From the NCBI GenBank assembly GCA_028278245.1, contig JANQEQ010000168.1, positions 1 through 64,000 on the forward strand: 64,000 nt of DNA, written 5' to 3'. This DNA comes from Phycisphaerales bacterium. Its GTDB lineage: Bacteria; Planctomycetota; Phycisphaerae; Phycisphaerales; SM1A02. Each line of letters begins with the position of its first letter. Within the stretch, counting starts at the first letter, position 1. Positions 44,329-54,118 of this stretch are shown here, piece by piece. The notes below the pieces were generated by a model. It made no database searches. It was not told where the DNA came from and was given only the letters and a program-made list of their open reading frames with translations. The position numbers were made by a program, and so were the translations under genes.

Positions 44329-45288
44329 ATGACGCTATGCCTCTCCAGACTGGCACCCTCCCCCACCGGTGCGTTACACCTGGGAAATGCACGCACCTTC
44401 CTGATCAACTGGGCGTTGGCTCACCAGAATGAATGGCGTCTCATCCTGAGAATCGAGGATCTGGACGGCCCGCGTATACAACCTGGTGCACAAGCACAAG
44501 TCATCGAAATCCTCAACTGGCTGGGGATTGATTACGAAGAACCGGTTCTGGTGCAGTCAGCTGATATGTCGCCGTATGAGGATGTGATAGGAGAGCTTTC
44601 TGCGCGTGATGCCATCTTTGCTTGTCAACTGAGTCGCTCAGAAATCCAACAGGCTGCATCGGCACCGCATCAGGATAGTCACGAATTGCGCTTCTCCCCG
44701 AACCTTCGGCCGGAAGATTCAATTGCTTATTCCTTTTCCCACCCTGACCAGAATTATCGACTGATGGTTCCCGATCAGGAGGTCACATTTGAAGATGGAT
44801 TTGCCGGTCTCATTAAACATCACCCGCATCAGGAAGTCGGCGATTTTGTAGTGTGGACGAAACGGGGAGTACCAGCTTACCAGTTGGCAGTTGTTGTCGA
44901 TGATGCAAGACAGGGAATAACCGATGTTGTACGTGCCGATGATCTGTTGCCTTCTACTGCACGGCAGATTCTGATTTACCAGGCGCTGGGCTGGAAAATT
45001 CCCCGGTTCTGGCATTTTCCTTTGGTGTGCGGTCCCGATGGCCGACGCCTGGCAAAACGTCACGGGGATACACGCTTGACCTTTTATCGAGATGCCGGAG
45101 TACACCCTGAGCGCATTATCGGCCTACTTGCTTTCTGGTCCGGTATCGTTGAACATCGCACAGAATTGACCGCAAATGACTTCCGAAATGGCTTCCAATT
45201 ATCTAAGGTATCGCACCACGCAATCACATTTACCCAGGAAGACCATCAATGGCTCATGGCGGAGACATCACCAATTTCACACGAGTAA
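44329..45288 (+). CDS. gluQ: Glutamyl-Q tRNA(Asp) synthetase
   Basis: 319 residues, corresponding to GluRS without its anticodon-binding half. Class I signatures are RLAPSPTGALHLGNARTF (HIGH-like) and RRLAKRHGDTRL (KMSKS-like). LRIEDLDGPRIQPGA and YQLAVVVDDARQGITDVVR are conserved. It attaches glutamate to the queuosine base of tRNA-Asp. Of the zinc-binding Cys cluster of E. coli YadB only one Cys (IFACQLS) is visible, so the zinc site is probably lost. The next gene starts inside its last 40 bases. Confidence 0.9.
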   Translation: MTLCLSRLAPSPTGALHLGNARTFLINWALAHQNEWRLILRIEDLDGPRIQPGAQAQVIEILNWLGIDYEEPVLVQSADMSPYEDVIGELSARDAIFACQLSRSEIQQAASAPHQDSHELRFSPNLRPEDSIAYSFSHPDQNYRLMVPDQEVTFEDGFAGLIKHHPHQEVGDFVVWTKRGVPAYQLAVVVDDARQGITDVVRADDLLPSTARQILIYQALGWKIPRFWHFPLVCGPDGRRLAKRHGDTRLTFYRDAGVHPERIIGLLAFWSGIVEHRTELTANDFRNGFQLSKVSHHAITFTQEDHQWLMAETSPISHE

Positions 45289-45767
45289 TCTTGGGATTCC
45301 TTTTGTTCCTCACGGGGTGCTCAGAGTCCGGAAACAAACAGGATGTCATGATCGAAACCGTCAATATCTCAGGTTATACCTTCCACCTTGAAGTTGTCGC
45401 TGATGACGAAACCCGATCCCAGGGATTACAAGGACGAACATCAATCGCAGAAGATGGGGGAATGCTCTTTATTTTCCCAGAGTCGCAGATTCGTTCGTTC
45501 TGGATGGGACACTGCCAGATGGACATTGACGTGATATTCCTCAACCACCGCGGGAGGATTACAGCGGTTCATCGCATGAAGACCACCCCACCACAGGGTC
45601 AAGATGAAAGCGAGAGTGCCTATCAGGCACGTATGCACCATTATTGGAGCAACACCCCGGCACAATTCGCCATAGAGATTAAATCCGGTTGGTTGGATCG
45701 TTTGGATCTTCACCGTGACGATCGAATCGAACTGGACCTTGACCGCCTCAAGGCGCTTGCTCAGTGA
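45249..45767 (+). CDS. DUF192 family lipoprotein
   Basis: 172 residues: leader with lipobox-like FLTGCSESG, then a DUF192 domain (about 45-165) with the hallmarks ARSQGLQGR-type TRSQGLQGRTSIAEDGGMLF, SFWMGHCQMDIDVIFL and ITAVHRMKTTPP. The family is an exported or periplasmic beta-rich domain of unknown function. Its start overlaps gluQ by 40 bases in another frame, so both are probably on one transcript. Confidence 0.87.
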   Translation: MAHGGDITNFTRVILGFLLFLTGCSESGNKQDVMIETVNISGYTFHLEVVADDETRSQGLQGRTSIAEDGGMLFIFPESQIRSFWMGHCQMDIDVIFLNHRGRITAVHRMKTTPPQGQDESESAYQARMHHYWSNTPAQFAIEIKSGWLDRLDLHRDDRIELDLDRLKALAQ

Positions 45768-45841
45768 ACCGATGAGCCTTACAGGTTCTTCTGGTCGTTG
45801 ATTCAAGCGGGTATGAGATCCAAAGGTCAGGGTGCTGCTGA

Positions 45842-47131
45842 ATGAATCGCTGGAATGTCATTATCTGCCCACTGGACGGCCAGAACGATGTTGGCATACG
45901 TTGGCAGAAATCGCTCACCCAGCACTGGCCAACTGACATCCACCCCATTGTCACCAACATTATGGGACTGGAAGATTTAAACTCAGCAGAGTATGAGTTG
46001 ATCGATCTTGTCCTCTTTATTGTTGGTCAATCTTATGATTCTTCCCTTGCCCTGCATGCCCTTGCAATGCTGGAAGAGGCATGTGTTCCCGTGACTTCGT
46101 TGTACACCAACACACCTGATGAGAACGATGTGTTTCTATTCGCCGGCGCATTGTTGGACCCGGTTGATACCCAGCCGGAATTACTCTGTGCCAAACTCCA
46201 GGGATTGCTTCACCGGCAATCGATGATTCGCCAGCTTCGTCAGGAAGTATCGGTTGCCCAGAGATTCCAGGGTGGGCTCCGAGGGGAAATATCCCGCATG
46301 CACGAAGAGTTGCAGTTGGCAGCAATGGTGCAACGTGAGTTCTTACCGCGTGAAATACCCAGCCTGCACGGAATCGACTTTGGGGTACTGTGGCGGCCGG
46401 CAAGCTACATCTCCGGTGACATCTATGACATCATGCGACTGGATGAGGACCACATTGGCTTGTTCATCGCCGATGCCGTGGGGCACGGCGTTCCCGCCGC
46501 TCTCATGACCATGGTCATCAGCCGATCACTCGTCACCCGCGAGCGTTCCAACCAGTCACTGCGGATTCTGGAACCCTGGGAAGTCATGAGCAGGCTCAAC
46601 ACAGAGATGATTCGTCTCCAGGGTCAGACAACCCGCTTTGCGACTGGGGCGTACGCACTGATCAATTGCCGTTCACGTGAGCTTCGCCTGGCCGGGGCGG
46701 GCCATCCACCCCCACTGCTTCTGTCCGCCGACAATGAAATCAAGCAACTTGAAACCCAGGGTGGCTTACTGGGCATCTTTGAAGATGAGACATACAACCA
46801 GATCGAAATAGAACTTGCCGTGGGCGATCGGATGCTGGCTTATTCGGATGGTTTTGAGCAGGCTTTCCCGCTCACATCTGAAGATGATTACGAACGGCGA
46901 TTACCGACGATGCGGTATAAAGAGGTCTTCCTTGAATCAGCCTCGGCCGAGACTCCACAAGAGATGGTCCAGATTCTTGGGCAACGTCTCGATGATGAAT
47001 CCGGATCACTCCATCAGGTCGATGACTTGACATTCATCTGCATGCATACTTTTCCCCTTGTGGAGACAGAGGAACGTAGAGCAAGATCACGATCCGTTGA
47101 AGATCATGTAATTGCGGATAACCTGAAATAA
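45842..47131 (+). CDS. PP2C-type (SpoIIE/RsbU-like) serine/threonine phosphatase
   Basis: 429 residues. The C-terminal PP2C domain (about 175-400) has MVQREFLPREIPS, PASYISGDIYDIMRLDEDHI with the first metal Asp, GLFIADAVGHGVPAALMTMV, LRLAGAGHPPPLLL, and MLAYSDGFEQAF with another metal Asp. The N-terminal about 130 residues (WNVIICPLDGQNDVGIRW) look like an atypical receiver or sensory domain without a clear phospho-Asp. A short coiled coil (LRQEVSVAQRFQGGLRGE) connects them. Such enzymes control anti-anti-sigma proteins in partner-switch regulation; the partners are not in this window. Confidence 0.88.
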   Translation: MNRWNVIICPLDGQNDVGIRWQKSLTQHWPTDIHPIVTNIMGLEDLNSAEYELIDLVLFIVGQSYDSSLALHALAMLEEACVPVTSLYTNTPDENDVFLFAGALLDPVDTQPELLCAKLQGLLHRQSMIRQLRQEVSVAQRFQGGLRGEISRMHEELQLAAMVQREFLPREIPSLHGIDFGVLWRPASYISGDIYDIMRLDEDHIGLFIADAVGHGVPAALMTMVISRSLVTRERSNQSLRILEPWEVMSRLNTEMIRLQGQTTRFATGAYALINCRSRELRLAGAGHPPPLLLSADNEIKQLETQGGLLGIFEDETYNQIEIELAVGDRMLAYSDGFEQAFPLTSEDDYERRLPTMRYKEVFLESASAETPQEMVQILGQRLDDESGSLHQVDDLTFICMHTFPLVETEERRARSRSVEDHVIADNLK

Positions 47132-47138
47132 TCGAAGA

Positions 47139-47756
47139 TCATTGACCAGCTTTTTGCAAGCGGAGCCAGTGGACAACTGTTTTTGCGATATAGTCCGCCT
47201 CAATATTGATCCTGGCACCAACATCTGCTGTACCAAGTGTCGTCACTTCCAGTGTGGTCGGAATCAGAGCCACTTCGCACCAGTCATCACCCAGATCCGC
47301 AACCGTCAGTGAGACACCATCAAGAGAAATTGACCCCTGCGGAATGATGTACTCCATCAATTGAGCCGGTGGCCGAACACGCGTCCGCCATTCATCATCC
47401 CCCTTCTGCACATTGATGACTTCTCCCACACCGTCAACGTGTCCTTGAACGATGTGCCCTCCTAGGACATCATTGGCGCGCACGGCATGTTCGAGATTGA
47501 TCGGATCTCCCGTTGATAAATCCCCCAGTGTGGTGAGATCCAACGTCTGCTTGATCACATCAAACCGCAAATGACTCGGATTCACTGTCCCATCGGCTTC
47601 GGCGGTTACTGTCAGGCAGCAACCATTGATGGCAATGGAATCGCCAGCACCCGGTTGATATCCCCAGCCACGGGTATCAATGATGAGCACTGCCCCAAAA
47701 TCGTTGGGTTGGATATCCGCAACACGGCCTAATTGTTCCACAATTCCGGTAAACAT
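47139..47756 (-). CDS. ribE: Riboflavin synthase, alpha subunit
   Basis: 205 residues. It starts MFTGIVEQLGRV, the near-invariant N-terminus of the family, with two lumazine-binding beta barrels (about 1-96 and 97-195) including SIAINGCCLTVTAEADG and GSISLDGVSLTVADLGDD. It dismutates 6,7-dimethyl-8-ribityllumazine to riboflavin. Stand-alone, convergent with the phosphatase gene. No FMN riboswitch sequence is visible upstream. Confidence 0.96.
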   Translation of the reverse strand: MFTGIVEQLGRVADIQPNDFGAVLIIDTRGWGYQPGAGDSIAINGCCLTVTAEADGTVNPSHLRFDVIKQTLDLTTLGDLSTGDPINLEHAVRANDVLGGHIVQGHVDGVGEVINVQKGDDEWRTRVRPPAQLMEYIIPQGSISLDGVSLTVADLGDDWCEVALIPTTLEVTTLGTADVGARINIEADYIAKTVVHWLRLQKAGQ

Positions 47757-47853
47757 GTCATCAGTCTAGACCCAGGGTAGTAGCTCGGCAAAGGCTTATT
47801 TGAGCTTTCAGCAACAATCGTAAATCCCAAAGACATCCCAGGATATCCCGCGC

Positions 47854-47882
47854 TTGACGCCTACCAAAGGGCGTCGGATACT
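47854..47882 (+). promoter_or_regulatory. Sigma-70 promoter with inverted repeat in the spacer
   Basis: -35 TTGACG at 47854-47859 (5 of 6), 17-base spacer, -10 GATACT at 47877-47882 (4 of 6). The spacer is largely occupied by an inverted repeat, GACGCC (47856-47861) and GGCGTC (47870-47875), which could be an operator. It lies 55 bases before the ATG of the beta-propeller lipoprotein. Confidence 0.55.
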
Positions 47883-47937
47883 AAGCGATTCTCACAACGT
47901 ACGACATCGGCTCATATTGACACAGGAGAATCCTCTG

Positions 47938-49143
47938 ATGGATCAGCCTCATAATCAAAAGAGGAATAAACGACTACAACTCAGTCACTTACGGAATTGG
48001 GCTTTTGTCACATTTCTCTGCATTGCGTTGGGGGGATGTACTACAGATCAATCAGGTGATTCACATCTGGAATCTACCAGTACATCAACAACGGTTAACG
48101 TTGACGATCTTGAACTTAAATACCTCATCGGTCCCAAGGCAGCACGTGAGATTGGGTACCGCATCGATTGGCAGCAACGAATCTCCGGGCGTGGAATAAA
48201 GCTCGTTGATGTGCAACATGACTCGGTATTCATTCTGGATCAGGGTAACTTCCTCACAAGATTGAACCGCGAAGATGGAAATCGCATGTGGCGGATTCCA
48301 GTTGCCGGCCCCATTGATGAAATCCAGGGCATCAATTTCCAACCACAACATAATCACGTGATTCTGATTGCCGGAGGTTCATTATTCGTCCTTGATGCTG
48401 ATACAGGTTCACAACTTCAAAAACAGAAACTGGATCTCATCGCCAACACTCCTGCAATCGAGCTTGATCAGTTCCTCATCTACGGTTCCCGTAATGGACA
48501 ACTGTGTTGGCATTCGCACTTAGTCAATGCACCCTGGAAGAGCTATCAGATTTCACAATCAGTGCAGTTGCCACCGCTATTGGAAAAAGGATTGATAATT
48601 GGTGTAGGGAATGACGGACTGCTTATGGTGTTGCAGGCTGCAACCGCACAACAATTGTGGAGCAGAAAATTATTCGATCCGGTAGTAAGTAGCCCTGCAG
48701 TTGGTGGCGGGGTTCTTTTCGTGGCAGGCCTGGATCATACACTATGGGCATTTGACCTGAACGAAAAGAGAGCCGCTCTCTGGCACTATCTCACCGAAAG
48801 CCCCCTGACTGATTCACCTGTTTTGATCAACAATCGTATCTATCAGCAGATCCCCAGTCAGGGGCTTGTCTGCTTTGATGCGTATCCGGTTGACTCACCC
48901 GGAGGCGTGGTTCTCTGGACAGCATCAGAAACCAGGGGAAATGTTGTCAGCCTTCACAAGAAAGATCTATGCGTCTGGGATGACGATTCAAGACTCTTTT
49001 CTCTGCTTGAAGCTCAGTACGGAGATGTCGTGACGGACATTTCGTTACCCGCAGTTGACTACCTGAAAACGACAGACATCAACGGAACCGAAATCATTGC
49101 TGCCGATCGAACCGGTCGGGTCATCAGGTTGGTCAAACGATGA
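47938..49143 (+). CDS. PQQ-like beta-propeller lipoprotein
   Basis: 401 residues from the ATG at 47938, preceded by CAGGAGAA; the frame opens earlier but without function. The lipoprotein signal ends IALGGC. The rest is blade-like repeats of the PQQ/YVTN type: HNHVILIAGGSLFVLDADTG, GLLMVLQAATAQQLWSRKLF, GGVLFVAGLDHTLWAFDLNE. It resembles BamB-type outer-membrane assembly propellers but could be any periplasmic scaffold. A good promoter lies upstream; purH follows 93 bases later. Confidence 0.82.
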   Translation: MDQPHNQKRNKRLQLSHLRNWAFVTFLCIALGGCTTDQSGDSHLESTSTSTTVNVDDLELKYLIGPKAAREIGYRIDWQQRISGRGIKLVDVQHDSVFILDQGNFLTRLNREDGNRMWRIPVAGPIDEIQGINFQPQHNHVILIAGGSLFVLDADTGSQLQKQKLDLIANTPAIELDQFLIYGSRNGQLCWHSHLVNAPWKSYQISQSVQLPPLLEKGLIIGVGNDGLLMVLQAATAQQLWSRKLFDPVVSSPAVGGGVLFVAGLDHTLWAFDLNEKRAALWHYLTESPLTDSPVLINNRIYQQIPSQGLVCFDAYPVDSPGGVVLWTASETRGNVVSLHKKDLCVWDDDSRLFSLLEAQYGDVVTDISLPAVDYLKTTDINGTEIIAADRTGRVIRLVKR

Positions 49144-49236
49144 TTCAATTTACGTGCAACGAGTTTCGATCTGAACATCGGATGCCATGGTAATGGAACA
49201 ACCACCAACCCATATTGCTTCAGAATGTGAGGAACA

Positions 49237-50829
49237 ATGACCACAGCGCTCGTGCCCATTCGCCGGGCTTTAATCTCGGTCAGTGATAAAACTGATCTCG
49301 TTCCCTTTGCTCGTGGATTGACCTCCCTTGGAATCCAGATAATTTCAACCGGCGGCACCGCCCGAGCATTGGCTGAAGCAGATATTGAAGTCACACCAAT
49401 CGAGGAAATCACAGGCTTCCCGGAGATGATGGACGGCCGGGTCAAGACGCTGCACCCCGCAGTCCACGGAGCGCTGCTTGCAAGACGAGATGTCCAGAGC
49501 CATGTCCAGGCAATGATGGATAACAACATCACGCCGATTGATCTGGTCTGCATCAACCTCTATCCATTCGAGCAAACGATACATCGTGAAAACGTTTCCT
49601 ACGAGGAAGCTATCGAGCAGATTGACATCGGTGGCCCGGCCATGCTCCGATCCGCGGCAAAGAACCACTCGCATGTCACGGTTATCACCGGCGTGGTTCA
49701 ATACGACCGGGTTATGAACGAACTGAAAGCCCATGACGGACACACGACATTGGAGCTTCGCCGGGATCTTGCAGCGGCAGCGTTTATGAGGACTGCGGAA
49801 TACGACACAGCAATCGGTGCCTGGATGTGTCACGAGCGAGAGGCACCCCTGCCAAATCTTCTCCGCCTCACCTACGCCCATCATCTTGACCTGCGCTACG
49901 GCGAGAACCCACATCAGAGGGCTGCGCTGTACGCTAATCCTGCATCGCCTGAACCAAGCATCCTTTCTGCACGATTGCTTCATGGTAAACCTTTGAGTTA
50001 CAACAATGTTCACGATGCCTCGGCCGCATTGGAACTGGTGCAGGATCTGCACGGACTGTTTCCCCAGCGAGCTGCTGCTGCAATCATCAAGCACACCAAT
50101 CCCTGTGGAGCAGCCACTGCTGAAACACTGGAAGACGCTTTTTTACAGGCTTATTCCGGCGATCCGTTAGCTGCCTATGGAGGTATCCTGGCACTTTCCC
50201 GAAGTGTTGATATCGCAACGGCAGGTAAAATCTGTGAAGGACAGAAATTCTTTGAGGTCATCATTGCCCCGGACTTTGATGACGACGCTGAACAAGCGAT
50301 CGGTGAACGCTGGAAGAATGTGCGTCTCCTGGCCATGGGAAAATTCGAGTATTCCAGCCGCATGCACATCCAGTACAAATCTATCCCGGGAGGTATGCTC
50401 GCACAGGAACGTGATCGGATGCTCCCCCAGTCATCGCAGTGGACCCACGCTGCCGGGCCGGCTCCGGATGATACACTCCTTGAGGATGCGGCATTTCTGT
50501 GGACGGTGGTCAAACACGTCAAATCCAACGCGATCGCAGTCGGAGCAGGTCAGCATTTACTCGGTGCGGGGGCTGGGCAGATGGATCGTGTCGCATCCTG
50601 TCGCCTGGCGGTTGAAAAGGCCGGTGATCGTATCTCAAATCATCAATCGATCATCGCAGCATCTGACGCTTTTTTCCCATTCCCAGACGGACCGGATTTC
50701 CTCATCAATGCCGGCATCACCTGCATCGTACAACCCGGTGGATCCAAGCGCGATGAAGAAACGCTGGCCCTTTGTCGAGAGCGAAACGTAACCTGCCTCC
50801 TCACGGGCATTCGCCACTTTCGTCACTGA
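49237..50829 (+). CDS. purH: Bifunctional AICAR transformylase / IMP cyclohydrolase
   Basis: 530 residues, the normal PurH length. The N-terminal MGS-like IMP cyclohydrolase domain (about 1-145) has RRALISVSDKTDLVPFARGL and MMDGRVKTLHPAVHGALL. The transformylase domain has RYGENPHQRAALY, IIKHTNPCGAA (catalytic Lys-His), SNAIAVGAGQ-type region and the end CIVQPGGSKRDEETLALC. It performs the last two steps of purine synthesis. No other pur gene is adjacent. Confidence 0.97.
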   Translation: MTTALVPIRRALISVSDKTDLVPFARGLTSLGIQIISTGGTARALAEADIEVTPIEEITGFPEMMDGRVKTLHPAVHGALLARRDVQSHVQAMMDNNITPIDLVCINLYPFEQTIHRENVSYEEAIEQIDIGGPAMLRSAAKNHSHVTVITGVVQYDRVMNELKAHDGHTTLELRRDLAAAAFMRTAEYDTAIGAWMCHEREAPLPNLLRLTYAHHLDLRYGENPHQRAALYANPASPEPSILSARLLHGKPLSYNNVHDASAALELVQDLHGLFPQRAAAAIIKHTNPCGAATAETLEDAFLQAYSGDPLAAYGGILALSRSVDIATAGKICEGQKFFEVIIAPDFDDDAEQAIGERWKNVRLLAMGKFEYSSRMHIQYKSIPGGMLAQERDRMLPQSSQWTHAAGPAPDDTLLEDAAFLWTVVKHVKSNAIAVGAGQHLLGAGAGQMDRVASCRLAVEKAGDRISNHQSIIAASDAFFPFPDGPDFLINAGITCIVQPGGSKRDEETLALCRERNVTCLLTGIRHFRH

Positions 50830-50979
50830 TCCTCGCTACGAAACCGACAACACCGCTTGGATTACCGGTCATACCTGGTTGATTCACAACGTATTTCTTG
50901 CACAAACTTTACACAACACCGGATTCTGGGGGTAGGATATATCAATCAGATTAAGCATCAGGACGATGCGGAGGGATGA

Positions 50980-51621
50980 ATGACTTCATCTATCGCAGCA
51001 ATCTCAGTACTGGATGAGAAGGTGTTGGTGCTGAATCGCTTCTACACCGCGATTCGGGTTATTGATGCCAAGCGTGCGTTTACTCTGCTCTGTAAAAATG
51101 CAGCGGAAGTCATATCCGTCGATAACGGCCAATATCTCAACTACGACTTTGAGTCATGGGCACAACTGGGACAACTCCAGAGGGAATGTGAGCCGGACGC
51201 TCATAGCTGGGTCCACACAACCCGTATGGTCATCGCAGTTCCCCGGATCATCCGTCTTTTTGTCTACGATCGCCTGCCCCGTCAGGAGGTTAAGCTGAAC
51301 CGCCGCAACATCTACGCCCGTGACCATAATCGCTGCCAATACTGTGGTCACCCGTTCAGCACCAAGGAACTGACCATTGACCATGTCGTCCCCCGAGTTC
51401 AAGGTGGGGAACATGCCTGGAATAATCTGGTTTGTGCGTGCGTCCAATGTAATACAAAAAAGGGCGGGCGCACTCCAACTCAGGCACACATGCGCCTGAT
51501 CAGGAAGCCTGTCCGTCCGAAGCGTAATCCAACCATTACACTCCGCCTGGGTCAGGAAAAATACCAGTCCTGGAAAGCCTTCCTCAACGAGGCGTATTGG
51601 ACGGTCGAGTTGAAAGATTGA
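50980..51621 (+). CDS. HNH endonuclease family protein
   Basis: 213 residues. The HNH domain (about 105-165) has [37 protein letters not shown] and [15 protein letters not shown]: two CxxC zinc knuckles and the DH catalytic pair. The N-terminal [20 protein letters not shown] is typical of the planctomycete/cyanobacterial stand-alone HNH group, which is chromosomal and not evidently part of a restriction system or intron. No intron or repeat flanks it. Function in DNA repair is possible but unproven. Confidence 0.88.
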   Translation: MTSSIAAISVLDEKVLVLNRFYTAIRVIDAKRAFTLLCKNAAEVISVDNGQYLNYDFESWAQLGQLQRECEPDAHSWVHTTRMVIAVPRIIRLFVYDRLPRQEVKLNRRNIYARDHNRCQYCGHPFSTKELTIDHVVPRVQGGEHAWNNLVCACVQCNTKKGGRTPTQAHMRLIRKPVRPKRNPTITLRLGQEKYQSWKAFLNEAYWTVELKD

Positions 51622-51776
51622 TAACCACAGATTGATAATAGAAACACACTGTGAGACAGGCTGATTGCTTGTCGTTTTTAATCCGGTGTTGCTGTCAATG
51701 GATATATTCCGCGGTCAGGATCCATTATGATGCCTGCTTTCAACTTTTTCGTAACTCTCACACGAGAATGCACTAC

Positions 51777-52688
51777 ATGTCTGAATTATCACTCGTGATA
51801 CTTGCAGCAGGAATGGGAAGCCGGTACGGCGGGCTGAAGCAACTGGAACCGGTCGGTCCTGATGGAAGTGCGTTGATGGATTACTCAGTATTCGACGCCA
51901 TCCGTTCCGGTTTCACTCGCTTGGTATTGGTCATTCGACCCGACATGCTCGAGGATACGAAGAGAATTCTGGGTTCGCGCTTTGAGCCTCACATCGAAGT
52001 CAAATACGCTCTGCAGCATTTTGATGATCTGCTGGATGGATTCCCGACACCGGCCCAGCGTGAAAAGCCCTGGGGAACCGGTCACGCAGTCTGGGCCGCC
52101 CGGCATGATGTTGATGGCTCTTTTACCGTCATCAACGCGGATGATTTTTACGGTTTTGAGCCGTTTCAATCTCTCAGTACGTTTCTGACAACTCACCAGG
52201 AATCCGATCCGAATTTGTATGCCATGATCGGATTTCAACTCCAATACACCGTCTCTCCCGTCGGGGCAGTTTCACGTGGAGTGTGTCGATGCAATGAACA
52301 GAGTTTTCTGGAGTCCATTACGGAAATAAACAGTATTCGAAAAACCGCAAACGGCGGTGAATACGACGATGAATCAGGCAACACCCATCAGTTACCAGGC
52401 GATTCAATCGTGTCAATGAACTGTTGGGGATTTCATCGGTCGTTTTTCAATCAGATCAAGCGCGGTTTGCATGCCTTTCTCACGGAGAAGGGAAAAGAAA
52501 GCAAGGCTGAATATTATCTGGTTGACCCGGTCCATCAGTCCATCATCGATGGATCAGCCCAGGTACAAGTTCTGCCCACGGGGATTAACTGGTGTGGCAT
52601 GACGCACCCCGAAGATCGGCAGTTCGTCCAGGATCGCCTGCTCAAGCTTGTGGAATCTGGAGTCTATCCCACAACTCTGTGGGACTAA
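51777..52688 (+). CDS. NDP-sugar nucleotidyltransferase-like protein
   Basis: 303 residues from the ATG at 51777 (ATG at 51768 is also possible). The frame opens at a GTG at 51651 but those codons are not conserved-looking. The nucleotide-binding start LVILAAGMGSRYGGLKQLEP, the PWGTGHAVWAAR loop and VINADDFYG are the signature of nucleotidyltransferases. The LKQLEPVGPDG wording places it in a group of unassigned sugar nucleotidyltransferases found next to aminoglycoside-type kinases, none of which is adjacent here. Substrate unknown. Confidence 0.88.
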   Translation: MSELSLVILAAGMGSRYGGLKQLEPVGPDGSALMDYSVFDAIRSGFTRLVLVIRPDMLEDTKRILGSRFEPHIEVKYALQHFDDLLDGFPTPAQREKPWGTGHAVWAARHDVDGSFTVINADDFYGFEPFQSLSTFLTTHQESDPNLYAMIGFQLQYTVSPVGAVSRGVCRCNEQSFLESITEINSIRKTANGGEYDDESGNTHQLPGDSIVSMNCWGFHRSFFNQIKRGLHAFLTEKGKESKAEYYLVDPVHQSIIDGSAQVQVLPTGINWCGMTHPEDRQFVQDRLLKLVESGVYPTTLWD

Positions 52689-52717
52689 ATATAGATATCA
52701 ATAATCCAAAGGATGAA

Positions 52718-54118
52718 ATGATGAAATCTCGCACACCTGCCAGGACACGGAATTATCAGTGTTTTATGGGGACAATAATCCTGGGTATGATCATTACGAG
52801 TGGGTGTACTACGACCCGGGAATCAGTGAACATCAAAGAAGTGAAGCCGGTATCTATGGCTGATCCAGTAGAGGTTGTCACTGTTCAGAAGATTGAGCAG
52901 ATGAAGCCTGCGCTGACTGCAGTTGAAGTCGCTGCCGGTTGGCAGAACTTGTTAGCGCAGGATACCGCCCCAGCCTGGAAAGCATTTAAAAGTGACACAT
53001 TCCCCGAAAAGGGTTGGCAGGTCGAAGATGGTGTACTACGGGTTCTCGCTGGTGGAGGCGGGGGTGATATCATCACCCGTGACCAGTTTACCAACTTTGA
53101 ACTCATGCTGGATTGGAAAGTCGCACACAAGGCCAATAGCGGCATCATGTATCGTGTCACGGAAGGAGAGTCCTCGACCTGGAGGACCGGGCCTGAATAT
53201 CAGATCCTCGATGATGTGGGGTATGGTCTGGCTCCCGATGAAATGCACTCTGCCGGTGCGCTTTACGATCTCTATGCACCCCCACCAACGAAACAAGTTG
53301 CGTTAACCGGAGAATACAACCACGCGTGCATTGTTCTGGATAGCGATCAATTGCAGCACTGGCTCAACGACCAACTCATCGTTCAGTGCGATTTGAGCAG
53401 TGACGATTGGAAGCAGCGCGTCGGAAACAGCAAATTCAACGTTTTTCCCTCGTTCGGTACTGAAGCTTCCGGTCATATTGCCCTGCAGGATCACGGCAAC
53501 GATGTCTGGTTCAAAAACATCAAGATCCGAGACCTCGACGCCCCCATGCCCGGTGAAATCACTCTCTTCAACGGCAGTAACACTGATGGTTGGACGGTGT
53601 ATACCACGGGTGATCAGGAAGACCACCCCTGGCGGGTGGAAGACGGCATTCTAATCTGCCGCGGTACGCCGCCCGGATACATCAGAACAACTAAACGCTA
53701 TGGTAATTTCGTACTCAAGCTGGAGTGGCGCTGGAATCCGGATACAAAAAAGGGTGGGAACAGCGGTGTGCTACTTCGCATCAACGGTGAAGACAAAGTC
53801 TGGCCACGTAGCGTGGAGGGGCAACTTCATAGCGGAAATGCCGGCGATATCTGGAATATCGGCAATGTCCCGATGTTAGCGGCACCGGAACGCACCGAAG
53901 GTCGCCGCACAAGGAATCTCAGATCAAACGAAAATCCTGTCGGCGAATGGAACGAATACGAAATAATTGTTGACGGCCCCACTATCACTTTGATCGTGAA
54001 CGGTATGCAGGTCAATCAGGTCTGGAATGTCGAAACCACCCCCGGCTGGATCGGTCTGCAATCGGAAGGAACGGAAATTCAGTTTCGGAATGTCCGCCTG
54101 GCACCAATCATTTATTAG
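52718..54118 (+). CDS. Lipoprotein with two DUF1080 (3-keto-disaccharide hydrolase) domains
   Basis: About 466 residues from ATG 52718 or 52721, with AAAGGA just upstream. The frame runs back into the previous gene but the lipoprotein leader (ending MIITSGC) fixes the start. Two DUF1080 domains are in tandem: about 78-270 (GWQVEDGVLRVLAGGGGGDI, GIMYRVTEG, HIALQDHGNDVWFKNIKIR) and about 280-465 (LFNGSNTDGWTVYTTG, GNSGVLLRINGEDKVW, GLQSEGTEIQFRNVRL). Two domains suggest binding or cleavage of a longer glycan. It is far from the other carbohydrate genes and probably independent. Confidence 0.88.
   Translation: MMKSRTPARTRNYQCFMGTIILGMIITSGCTTTRESVNIKEVKPVSMADPVEVVTVQKIEQMKPALTAVEVAAGWQNLLAQDTAPAWKAFKSDTFPEKGWQVEDGVLRVLAGGGGGDIITRDQFTNFELMLDWKVAHKANSGIMYRVTEGESSTWRTGPEYQILDDVGYGLAPDEMHSAGALYDLYAPPPTKQVALTGEYNHACIVLDSDQLQHWLNDQLIVQCDLSSDDWKQRVGNSKFNVFPSFGTEASGHIALQDHGNDVWFKNIKIRDLDAPMPGEITLFNGSNTDGWTVYTTGDQEDHPWRVEDGILICRGTPPGYIRTTKRYGNFVLKLEWRWNPDTKKGGNSGVLLRINGEDKVWPRSVEGQLHSGNAGDIWNIGNVPMLAAPERTEGRRTRNLRSNENPVGEWNEYEIIVDGPTITLIVNGMQVNQVWNVETTPGWIGLQSEGTEIQFRNVRLAPIIY

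Noticed and set aside
47757-47853. FMN riboswitch upstream of ribE
   Set aside because: None of the conserved FMN-aptamer segments (such as AGGGG or GAAGC-type joins) is visible on the ribE strand.
50980-51621. HNH gene as part of a restriction, intron or phage element
   Set aside because: No intron borders, methylase, integrase or repeats nearby; flanked by housekeeping genes.
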